64,000 nt of DNA, from NCBI GenBank assembly GCA_950106755.1, contig OX467086.1, forward strand, positions 25,500,001 to 25,564,000, written 5' to 3'. The first letter of the stretch is position 1. The number at the start of each line of letters is the position of its first letter. The DNA is from Climacium dendroides. Taxonomy: Eukaryota > Streptophyta > Bryopsida > Hypnales > Climaciaceae. Under the pieces are notes generated by a model that was given only the letters and a program-made list of their open reading frames with translations, ran no database searches and was not told the DNA's origin. A program made the position numbers and the translations under genes. This document shows positions 27,059 to 37,237 of the stretch, piece by piece.

Positions 27059-28939
27059 TTAACCCCTAAAGCCCCAAACATGATTTTTTGGCATTATAGA
27101 TATTTTAAGCAGCTCACTACAAATGGAATTTTTATTTTTTTTCCTTTGAAAATTTCACACAACATGTGGTCAAGGAGTAGCTTTGAGTCCCAACAATTTT
27201 CATAACTTTTGACTATATGGTTAAAAAGTTATTGCATAATATGTACTTTTTTGCAAGGTCGGGTAGTTCAGGCAGATCTAAAAAAACACTTTTTTAAGAA
27301 GTAAAATTTTGAAATTGGTTCTCTATATTTATATGTAGGTGGAAATCTTTGAATCATTCAATTTTGATTAATGAAATGAAAGTTATGAGGATTTTTAGTT
27401 GTGGGTAGTTTGCCAATAGTTATGGAATCTCTACTCTAAAATAAACTTTGAAGTCCTTTATTGAACTCATCTTTCAAAAATTTAAAAAATAAATAAAAAA
27501 CACTAGGTGTAGATTGTTTTGTATGACATTACAACCATTGGAATTGGCATTTTTTAATTCCGTGAATGAATTCTTAACAATTTAATATTTTGAATCATTC
27601 TTGATTTTTTTGTACTTATTGGTTTTTTCCTACATGATGTTCAATCCCAAATGATCCAAATTTTTTCAAGCATGTAGCCAACTTGCCTTGAAAAATGAAT
27701 TTAAAAACACACCACCATTTTGGACATTTTTTCATACAAACGTGACCTTCTGAAGTGCAGCTGCCCGGTTTTTGGCAGGGCAAAAAAAAGGATTTTTGTC
27801 ACTTCAAACGCTAATATCTTGCAATCTACATAGTGGAAATTTCTGAAATTTTTTCCACACCTTTTTAACCCCTAAAGGACCATTGTCCCTTCGGGGGACA
27901 AATTGGATTTCGGGCAAGTACCTACGGGCTGAAATTTTGTCATGATTTTTTGAAACTTTTTTTGAAGATAGAAAAACTGATGAGCTTTGTGGGAATATAA
28001 TTTTTTTCACATTTGGTGCCCGGAAACAAAAGTTATGACCAAATAAGCTCAAAGTAGGGGACGGGGGGCAGTCCGGGCAGCAAAAACATTTTGCAAAATT
28101 TTGAATTTTTCTTTTTTGGAAGTTTTTTTCTTGTAGATTATATTTTTGTCTGCATGGGAAGCTTTGATTCATTCCATTTGGACTTATTATGAGAAAGTTA
28201 TGGACAATCTTGTTTATCAGGCAGTTAGAGCATCTTCCTGAAAAAATAACTTATAGAATTCATTTCTGAATGCAATTTTTACAATTTTTCTAAAAAACAA
28301 TTTTTACATGATTTTTTTTGTTTGCTAGAACAATCTCACCATTGGGATTAGTGCATTTTAATTCCATCTTAAAGATATTAATAATTTAGATTTTCCTTCA
28401 TTCTCATATCTACTTCTACTTAATAATTTTTTTAAGCATGAAAGTTAATCTTTTTCTTAAAATTTTCTTTTTTTCTAGATTCTCAACTCAATTTCCCACA
28501 ATAAGGATTTAAAGCTCAAAACTCTGTAGTGCAAAAAATTTAAGTTAAAAAAGTTCAAAGTCAAATAATCCAGTCCCGCAAGGTGCTGAAAAAATTGTTT
28601 TTTTCACTTTAAACGCAAATATCTTTTAATCTATGTGGTCAAAATTTCTGAAATTTTTTCCACACATTTCCATACTAGTAAGGTATAAGATCCTATGGTT
28701 GGATGTGCAAAAAAAATAGTTTTCAAATTTTTTTACTCTTTGCTACAGAAATGACAGTTTTGAGTGTTTTTTGGCAGAAATAAGGCCTTGGTCCTTTAGG
28801 GGTTAAACCAACATACTACAAGATCCTACAATTACATGTGTCCAAAAATGTTTTTTTTCTAAAATTTGGTACTTGTACTAGAAATGGCAATTTTGGAGTG
28901 GTTTTGGTGAAAACATAGTCAAAATCCTTTAGAAGTTAA
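27059..28939 (+). mobile_element. Older TTAA-bounded element, split by a younger copy of the same family
   Basis: The left end TTAACCCCTAAAGCCCCA is at 27059. The right end, read inward from 28939, is TTAACTTCTAAAGGATTT, which is degenerate. Its right portion (28807–28939) aligns with the tail of the 22368–23282 copy and of the inner copy: ACAAGATCCTA, then GAAATGGCAATTTTGGAGTG, then the end. The inner element sits at 27865–28806 between the two halves. It is non-coding. Confidence 0.7.
27865..28806 (+). mobile_element. TTAA-bounded element, 942 bp, best-preserved copy
   Basis: Both ends read TTAACCCCTAAAGGACCA inward, an exact 18-base inverted repeat. It is inserted in the older copy at a place where the 22368–23282 copy still has a single TTAA (about 23139). 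This supports TTAA as the duplicated target. The interior is non-coding and AT-rich. The class is unproven; a piggyBac-like non-autonomous element is one reading. Confidence 0.82.
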
Positions 28940-30218
28940 TGTTGTTTTAGACATGTGGATGTTTTTCCCAAACATTTTTCTTTGAATGCGATTCATGCTT
29001 TATATATCCTAAATCAATTGTCTTGTTTCCTATATTTTCTTGGATGTTGTATAAAATATGCCTATGTTTTTTTTATGTTTTTTAGAACATTCTTGTTGCT
29101 TAAGACATGAACTCATTTTGCTTATGACATTAGTACATTTTTTGAAACATCCAACTCAATTTTGCCTCCCATGGCAATAATCTCATTTTGTGTTCATGTT
29201 TTGAAAAATATACTTGTTTGTTGCTAATGTCCAAAAAAAGGCAAGTTTTTTTTATCATGATTCAATGCAAATTCAACTATCCAAACTAAAAATTCATTTG
29301 TGTTTGATTCAAAAATACTAATTTAGTGATGCTCTTGTCCTACCTAATCAAATCTATTCATGTAATTCCTTTAGTAATTGCCAATGTCATTGGTAGTTGC
29401 CTCTCAAGCTCAAGATTTTCTCTCCTTTACATTGAACTTGTTTCAAACCTCCTAGATGTTCATGAATATGGTTACTATTGAAGACCAAACATCATATATG
29501 AACTAAGTGCCTATTGCATATATCATCTTGTCCCTTTCTCCAAAAAAATCCAATCCAATAATCTACACAAATCTGTCTACCAAAATTTAACAAGTAAAAT
29601 CTTGTCAAAGCATTCAAGTTCAATCAATTTATATTCTACTTGGATTTAGGCCTATGTTGTGACTACCATATTTCAATTGATTGATCTTCTTCTAAATTGG
29701 AGGTTGAATAATATAAAAAACTCCATACTAGTTAGGGCCCAAGTTAGCCCCATTTGTATAGTTGGAAATGTGCTAGGCAAAATCTAAGCATGTGGTGGAG
29801 GTTAAAAGACCAAGGTTCACATGCCTTCAAGATCCATTGAAAGAAAGAGAGTAGTTAGAATATCTTCTAAGTTAATAATATATTATTTCATTGGATTTTG
29901 TTTATAATAATACAAAGAGAAAGATGACAATACTTTTAAGAGCCCCATTAATTTGAAGTAATCTTTTCAAGTTGTAGAATTTTATACGTTTTATTGTTGT
30001 TGAATCTTCTTCCTAGGATGTTGAGCTTAAAGGCCAAAGTTGGATCTTGAGTTTTCTTTATCACAATTCCTAGACTAATATTTTTTGCCATTGGATCTTA
30101 CACCACTATAAAAGCATCCACAATAAGAAGCTAGGTCTTTTTGATGTCTAAAACAACCTCGTATGGAGAAATGATGGCATGAAAATCTTTAAGGTAACAC
30201 TTGGATTTTGATCATCAT
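28940..30218. other. AT-rich intergenic DNA, nothing recognised
   Basis: No supported coding frame was found. This is the left flank of the large Mutator-like element. Confidence 0.5.
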
Positions 30219-30228
30219 GTTGCAAGTT

Positions 30229-30290
30229 CAGGGTTGCTATTCTGTGAGCCTGTGAGCGGGAATGTGTGAGCCTGTGAGCATACAACTTTT
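30229..30290 (+). repeat. Left terminal inverted repeat and TGTGAGC motifs
   Basis: Starts CAGGGTTGCTATTCTGTGAG. The motif TGTGAGCCTGTGAGC occurs twice, spaced by GGGAATG. These are likely transposase-binding sites by analogy with other Mutator-like ends (inference). Confidence 0.75.
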
Positions 30291-30808
30291 TTGTCTAGGG
30301 TTTGATGAGGTACCTATGACCGTGGAAATTGGAAAGAGGACTACACCTAACGATGTATGATGGAAAAAAATAAAATGTGATATATATGTTTTGATTGTAG
30401 GGTAACGCAATCCATTTTCAATGAAATTCATTGCAAATTTTATTGATACTATGTTAGGATTTTTAGGATTGAAAAGATATTTGGTCCATAGTTCACGATT
30501 GTAGTGAAATAAGGTTATTTATTTTTGGGGTTTATGATGTGAATTTCATCCCTTCAAATATAATGTTCATGATGTTTGGCTACATATTGAAATATAGGGT
30601 TTAAAATATGAAAATGTAGTTTAGGGTTCAACAAAAGATTTGAATTAGCGTTTAGGGTATGAAGGTACTTTCCACGATTATGAAGTTCTACCTCTAAGCA
30701 TTCATTCTTGATCTGGATTTTGTAGGTAATCCTAATTGAAATACACAAAACAACGTACAATAAACAATAGAATAAAAATCAACATGTGAAAAGTAACTAG
30801 AAACAGAG

Positions 30809-33800
30809 TCACATAGATGATAAAGACATAGACTGAGAGTGGTCACTACTCTCAGTGGATGAGGTCTCCTGCTTTGATTCTACAACTGTCTCATCTACAA
30901 ATTGCAGAATTCTAGGGTCTACAAATTTAGACTTTCTCTGTCTACAAAAATCCTCTTGACAGGCCAATGTCCCAGCTAGAGCCTCTGCATACGATGGCAA
31001 CACAAAGGGCTTCTTTGGGCTTGATAAAAAAGAGGATAGAGTGAAAAATGGCCGGGGAGCAAGTGGATTGCAAGTTACGCTGCAAATGAGAAAATGATTA
31101 TTAGGAATGATAAAAAGATCATGTTCATGAAGAAAGAAACTTGTAGGATAAAGTCAAATTAAAGTGATTGAATAGTATACAGCTATTTGTAGAAAATGTA
31201 GAAAAAACAAGCAGGGGTAGACTTACTTACTGAAACGAGACTTCTTCACGATGTGGGGAACTTCAAGTTCTTGAGCTCCATCATCGTCAGAATCTAGTAC
31301 GACAGGTGTAAGTGATGGTGGAACATCTCTCTCCACGCGAATCATTGGGGCCAAAATAGCCTCAAAAATGCCCTTGTCTTCTTCAAGTGCAATGATGTGT
31401 CTGCTCAAAATCCTGCAAGCGTGGATGGAAGCCCCTAATCCCCAAACAAAACAAAACAAATTACAATAGCACTCAATAAGAATAGAAGAACAAATAATAA
31501 TCAATCTAAACAATAAAAGACAGTAAATGCTCAAGCAAATACCTGTCGTTGTAGTGCAATCAATAACAACATCGTTGGCAAATGTTGATGCTTCTATCAA
31601 CATCTGCATGAAACGGGGATCCTTTTCTCTTGCACCCCTCCAAGGTTTGAAATTGCTATCCATGGTCAACGTCTCTCTCTTCGTGAAATTCTGAATAACA
31701 TCATCAACTGCCACGTCTATTCCTAGCTCCTTTAGCTTGGGGCATGGCTGGAATTGAAACTTGGAAGGACCAATACCATCCAAGTTCTGGACCAGCAACA
31801 TGACACGGAAGAACTGTGTCTGCAGAAGTGAAGTGGTGCCAAGTGAATAAGTCCAAATTGAATGAACAAATCTAAACTATTAGTTGCCATAACAAACCCA
31901 TTGAAGCACAAATGTAATCAATTAAGACAATCTAAAGAAAAGTTATCCAAAAAATCACTACTTGAAATAGAAGATGGAAAATTGAAGAATGAAAGTATGC
32001 ACGTCAACAAAGGATGAGTACATGAATAAAACAAGGAACAATGAAGGATGTACATACCGTACTTCTAGTAGAGATTGGTGAGGCTAGGTGAAGCCAATTG
32101 GTTCCCCACCAATCCTTCATCTTCTGAAACGAATATGTTGCAGTGTACTTCAAAATCGTAGCCTTCGCAAGAGGACTCCGAGAATGAATAATAAGTAATG
32201 CACCATCATCGTGCAAATGACCATCAGCAAACTCAAAGACCGCCTCCAACCAAGAAGGGTCGGCTGTGTTCCATTTCGGAACACTATTTGTAGGTACTGA
32301 TAGACTTGGGACAGGCAACCCCTCAGGCATGTCCGCAATCACAAGGTCTACTCGGGGTTTATTGCTTGGAGCACCACGGAAGAAGCGCACCTTCTCTCCT
32401 TTGTGCTGCAAAATCATTCAATTGATTAGGAACCAGACCAGAAATGTTTGAAAATCCCAACATAAAAAAAAATGGATGAAAATGAAAATGCCAACCTTGT
32501 CAACAAAATTGACAATGTCGTGGTATACTTTGGGAAGAGGATCGGCCAGGACATCCGTAAGAGAGTAATTCAGAAGCAACTCGTGAATAGAAATCTCTGA
32601 ATCCAGCAAGTACTCCACAGCGGATGGACCATGCTGTATTTCGTCATTGCTGAGTGAAGCATATTCAGCATCACGCTTAGTGCCACGTGAATTTGTGCGT
32701 TGGTGCTGGGAAGCCGCGTCATTGCAAGATGAAGGTAAGACATCCTTTTGGGGCCTCTTCCCCTTCTCCTTCTCCGCCGTTGGTACCCGCTCGGACTCAA
32801 CAACCTTCTTTGTCTTCTTCGTGGCTCTCTCTTTTGCCTTGTCCACCGCCTCGAAGTTCTTGAGTGCAATCTTCTTGTCTGCGTCGTCTCTCTTTTTGAT
32901 TGCCTTTGCCTTTGCATCCTCATCAAGGCCAGCAAACTCATCAAACTCCTCGACCACGTTTTGGGTATTGATTGAACGCTTTAGATGCTCCTCAGGCAAC
33001 GGTGTGAATTCCGGCGGACAGTCCAAGTACCATGCACCGGATTTCAAATGTAAGCTCGTCCACCATCTCAATTGTGACGCCGAGAACATGCAATGCTCTG
33101 AAGTGACATCCAACCATGTTCCTAAAAATGGAGGAAGGTCGCGCTTCGCAATTGCCCCCTTGGATAACAACTCATACTTGAAATACCTGTAAGGAACAAA
33201 TACTTCAAAATACAGAAACTGATTCAACGGCCGCAATCAAAAAACATACTCAAGCATATCACAATGGCATTAAGATATCAGATGTTTACCGATAGATCAC
33301 CCGTTTGACAACTAGGTCAGAGCCTTTGTGTTTCTTGAAGTCATCTGACTTCCTGAAGACATCATGTCCCCTGAACTGGGGCAAGAAAGCATGGTCCCAA
33401 ACTCGAATTCTCCAATCTTCAACATAATATGGAAAACTGTCGGGCTCCATGGGAGAGTCCAAAGCCAACTTGAGTTGGTCTTTCTTCACAATGTTATCAA
33501 ACATTTCAGCTCTCGTGTCTTGTATCTGCAAGGCCATTAAAAGTGAAGTGGTATTCTACAAAATACTTTGCACTCCAAATTACAAAAACGGTCAAATGTC
33601 ACAACGGAACAGATGACAACCAAAAAATGAGATGAATGAAACATGATAGAAATGAAAGAAAAACACTTACTCCAGCATACCAACATGCCTTCACTAGGAA
33701 AGACTTCAGTTCTATCTCTCTAGCTGGCTTTAATGGAAACCTTCTTGCCTCCCTTGTCTGAACTGATGAGTTCCACCATCTGAGCCACTTTACCTTATGC

Positions 33801-35213
33801 TCCTTGCTAACATTGCAAGTTGCCACGGACTGCAACTTTTCTAGAGTCATCTTTGGAGTGATGTTTGAGCTCTAATGACGCTCGATCTGACACCACAAAT
33901 CACATCTAGTTAAGTGAACAAAATGAGATCAGAAGAATAAAAAAAGGTAAAGTCTAAAGGGATGTTATCATACCTCTTGAAGCCACTCATTTCCCAGGTT
34001 GGGATTGGCAACGGCAGTCAATTTCCCCAATTTTTGAACTAACTTAGCTGTCTTCTCTTTCGTACCTAACCTCATGGCATCCAAGACACCCTCCTCTGAT
34101 TGTAGGTCCTTAGGTGTCTCTTCCCTATACAACCTAACTGCTAGGTTAGTGGCCGCTGCTATCTCATACTGCAAAACCACATGGAAGTGAGAAAACCATT
34201 GAAAGCATTGATGTTTCTAAACACCTCTACTATAGAAAAAATATGCACATGATTTGAGAGAATCGTTACCCGATAGATGAATGAAGTGAACACTTCAACC
34301 GACATTGAGTACCAACTCTTACGCAGATTTTGTTGGCATTGAGTCATCTCAGTCTCATTTAAATGCTTAGAGAACTTCTCAAGCGGCAGCATGCCATATT
34401 TTTGAACACGGTATAGCATATGGACAAGACTGGTCTTGATGAACGAGCTTTCTGTATGCCTGAAACGGAGGCAAAAACACATCAATTTCTTCCTATACGA
34501 TCACATAGAAAAGACAAAATGATGAACTACTTGCAAAGGAGCACTCACTTATTAATGTCGTGCATAGCATGCATGACATCACCAATCCTCCCCTTAGTGT
34601 CAAGAATGATGGAATCCACCGAAATATGCCAATCCCGGTCACGGTTGTGGTGTTTGTTGATGTAAGAGGTCCATGCCAGAAGTTTGTGGTTGCCGTCGCA
34701 AACGAAGAACTTAGACCCTTGAAAGTTTTGGAGGCCTGGGGTGGAAGACAATATTGCATTGAATTTGTCGTTCTCTTCATTCCACATCGGCCCCCAAGCC
34801 TCTCTTTCCGCATCAGACACCATCTCAGTCTCCCCCTGCTCATTAGTGAGGGACACATAAAAAACATTCGATCCATCTCTGTACCCATGAACGAACTCTT
34901 GCTCCAATTTGGTAAGATTGCTTTGAAGTGCGGGTCTAACCATGGGCATTTGGGCAAGGCGACACAATGGAATCCGAATCCGAGATATAGAGGTAGGTTT
35001 TAGGCGTAATTCGGCAATGGAGGCTACAGAGTTCACCTTCTGAGACCTCCTATAGGCGTCCTCGGTTTGGAATTTTTCTTCATCTTCCCCTTCGTCTTGG
35101 TGAATATTCTCAACCTCAATGTCAACATCAGCAGTGGTAACAAGCTCCATTGTATCCTCCAAAACTTGAATTGGTGAACCTACTTCCACATGAATCGAAG
35201 ACATACAAGCCAT
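30809..35213 (-). CDS. ParB-like domain fused to a degenerate beta-class DNA methyltransferase, ten exons
   Basis: Exons in transcript order are 35213–34549, 34459–34270, 34168–33974, 33871–33671, 33525–33290, 33186–32496, 32405–32058, 31819–31543, 31434–31227 and 31079–30809. All phases agree and the total is 3,282 nt (1,093 aa). Residues of about 80–215 resemble ParB/Srx: a CRLAQMPMVRPAL region and FFVCDGNHKLLAW, with DGNHK in place of the usual DGxHR. A charged Lys/Glu-rich linker lies within about 500–720. The C-terminus has the permuted beta-class order: DLVIADMPEG at about 746 in the place of motif IV (DPPY), LHDDGALLIIHS, then DVVIDCTTTTGASIHACRIL and HIIALEEDKGIFEAIL at about 924–962 in the place of motif I and the next acidic residue. 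The FxGxG and DPPY residues are lost, so methylation is doubtful; target or AdoMet binding may remain. The start is uncertain: 35213 is the first ATG of this exon (an in-frame TGA lies just upstream), but a further 5' exon may exist. Exon 4 can also be read from 33886, which would include an in-frame TAG. Confidence 0.78.
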
Positions 35214-35314
35214 CCAATAATGTCATTAGTAAGAAACAAGTCGAAGAAGTGAGTCACTCATGAAGTACATGAACAATGAATGAACTACATATCCCGGGGT
35301 CCCCCAGCTCACTG

Positions 35315-35745
35315 GGTGACCTAGCTGATCAAACGAATGCGCTCCCCCCTCCCCTTGGCGCCGAAGGCAAGGCCGGGGCAGGGGAGTCCTGATCCAAACA
35401 CATACAAACAGGAATGAAATGGAGAGACCCCGCGGATGAATCCGGGGGCCTTGGGGCTCACCCTCGACGAAGCAAATCAACACGAATGCGCTCCCCCCTC
35501 CCCTCGGCGCCGAAGGCAAGGTTGGGACGGGGGAGTCCTGATCCAAACACATACAGACAGGAATGAAATGGAGAGACCCCGCGGACGAATCCGGGGGCCC
35601 CGGGGCTCACCCTCGACGGAGCAGATCAACACGAATGCGCTCCCCCCCTCCCCTCGGCGCCGAAGGCAAGGCTGGACCGGGGAGACCTGATCCAAGAACA
35701 TACAGACAGGAAAGAAATGGAGCGACCTAGAACCCTAAACCGTCT
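35315..35745. repeat. GC-rich 149-bp tandem repeat, almost three units
   Basis: GAATGCGCTCCCCCCTCCCC recurs at 35335, 35484 and 35633 (the last with one extra C), a period of 149 bases. Each unit also has GGCGCCGAAGGCAAGG and ATGGAGAGACCCCGCGGA-like parts. The units are nearly identical and far more GC-rich than their surroundings. The array lies between the candidate first exon and the ParB exon, presumably in an intron. Confidence 0.9.
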
Positions 35746-35795
35746 TAATTTTTCTGAGAGAAACAAGGATTGACAAGAATGCAAAGTTTGAATAC

Positions 35796-35933
35796 CTTTG
35801 AGCTCTGAGTTGTTGGTCCTTCCGTCGACTTCATGGGATGGGTCACTTCTTCTTGATCATTGTTGTTCTGATCGTGTTCTTCGCTTCTCTGCGCCTCCGC
35901 GGCTGTGCTCCTAGTTTTCCGTTTCTTCGCCAT
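35796..35933 (-). CDS. Candidate first exon of the ParB–methyltransferase gene
   Basis: The frame opens with MAKKRKTRSTAAEAQRSEEH, a basic KKRK stretch that could act as a nuclear signal, then an Asn/Gln/Glu-rich run. It ends at a good donor (AAAG followed by GTATTC) after exactly 46 codons. The intron that would follow contains a GC-rich tandem repeat and a TACTAAT branch-like site near 35226. No acceptor of matching phase was found near the ATG at 35213; candidates inside that exon would drop its first residues. It may be the true start or a separate short transcript. Confidence 0.5.
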
Positions 35934-37237
35934 GTCCGCTTTCTAGGTTAGAAGAAGCACAATGGAAATGTGTCGAGAGTAAGGAATGAGCCCTGTCACA
36001 AAGAGATACAAAATAACGTGGACCCCTAGTTGTAACGGGGACTTTCTCGAGTTTGTATGGTCATCAGCTGATTCATTCTTGGATATCCTAATGGTACTTC
36101 CAAGATACAATATTGCAAAGGGAAAAGGAACTGCGAATACCGAGTATATTTACTTACCAAATGATGCAATCTCTCTTGGCCAATGCTACACCTTGGCGAC
36201 TCTTCCTCAGGGACACTTACAATATGCTCACTCTTTGAAATGAGATCTATATTGAAGTCGTCTACATGCATTACAGCACTTTGAGTTTATTCACGTGACT
36301 GGGACTCAGTCAATGATACAACCTTCTTACTTCTATTTCTTGACCTCTGCAACTCTTTCCTAGAAGAAAATAATGTTCTTCCTCTCTTCTTCCTTTTCCT
36401 AGAACCATGCCGAATTCCATTGCTCGTGATATCTGGTGTAAGCATATGACTAACACTACATACATACGACCATTGTATGTAGTGATAATTATCAATGAGA
36501 AATAGGGTAGTGTAGTTGGATAGAACCATCTCTGCGTTTAGGGTTTAGGGTAACCAATCATATTATTGGGACTACTTTCGTTCTCAAAGCGTCAGAACTA
36601 TTCAAATTCAAATTCCTCTAATCAATTCATGATTTCACCGTACTCAACATTTGAACCCCAATAATTGTTTTTGGAAGTACTTCATGATTTTCTAATTTGA
36701 TTTATGAAATCCCACATCACACAAGTACCCTCTTTTATAGGCTTGTGTCCATAATTCAGTTATTAGAATATTGGTGACTGTTGGTAATTGAAGCTAAATC
36801 TGCATAGTCTACTCTATTCGATTTGATGAACTAATGGTCCAATTTTTATAATGTTCGAAACTCGCGTACAAAGAAGATCTACATATTTTCATGTTGTTAT
36901 TGTGCCACAATCTAACTATTAAGCTTAATAAAGTTCAATTCATTTGGTGTTCGTGTTACTTTCATTCAATGGACAGTTGAGCGCATTTCCTTAATTCCAA
37001 GCGCAACCGTCTATATCAGTAACTCTTTAAAGTATATTATATACGGGTCGCTATTATATTAATGAATATTAATTGTAGATGCTAACATTGCAAATCCTGG
37101 ATTGTCAAATCCATTTTAATCTCATTCATATGGCCATGCAGTACGCTTAGGAAGGGTGCTCAGTTCAAATGTACTTGATCGTTGAAATAGTGTAGGTCAT
37201 ATTGTTCTTGTCAATAGTGGGATTCGATTTTGGGAAC
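35934..37237. promoter_or_regulatory. Divergent intergenic region of the two-gene element
   Basis: About 1.3 kb separates the candidate first ATG of the ParB–methyltransferase gene from the ATG of the transposase. No coding frame is convincing here. It presumably holds both promoters, by position only. A short GTTTAGGGTTTAGGG sequence occurs near 36539. Confidence 0.5.

Noticed and set aside
36536..36554. TTTAGGGTTTAGGG, interstitial telomere repeat
   Set aside because: Two units only; too short to be a telomere relic.
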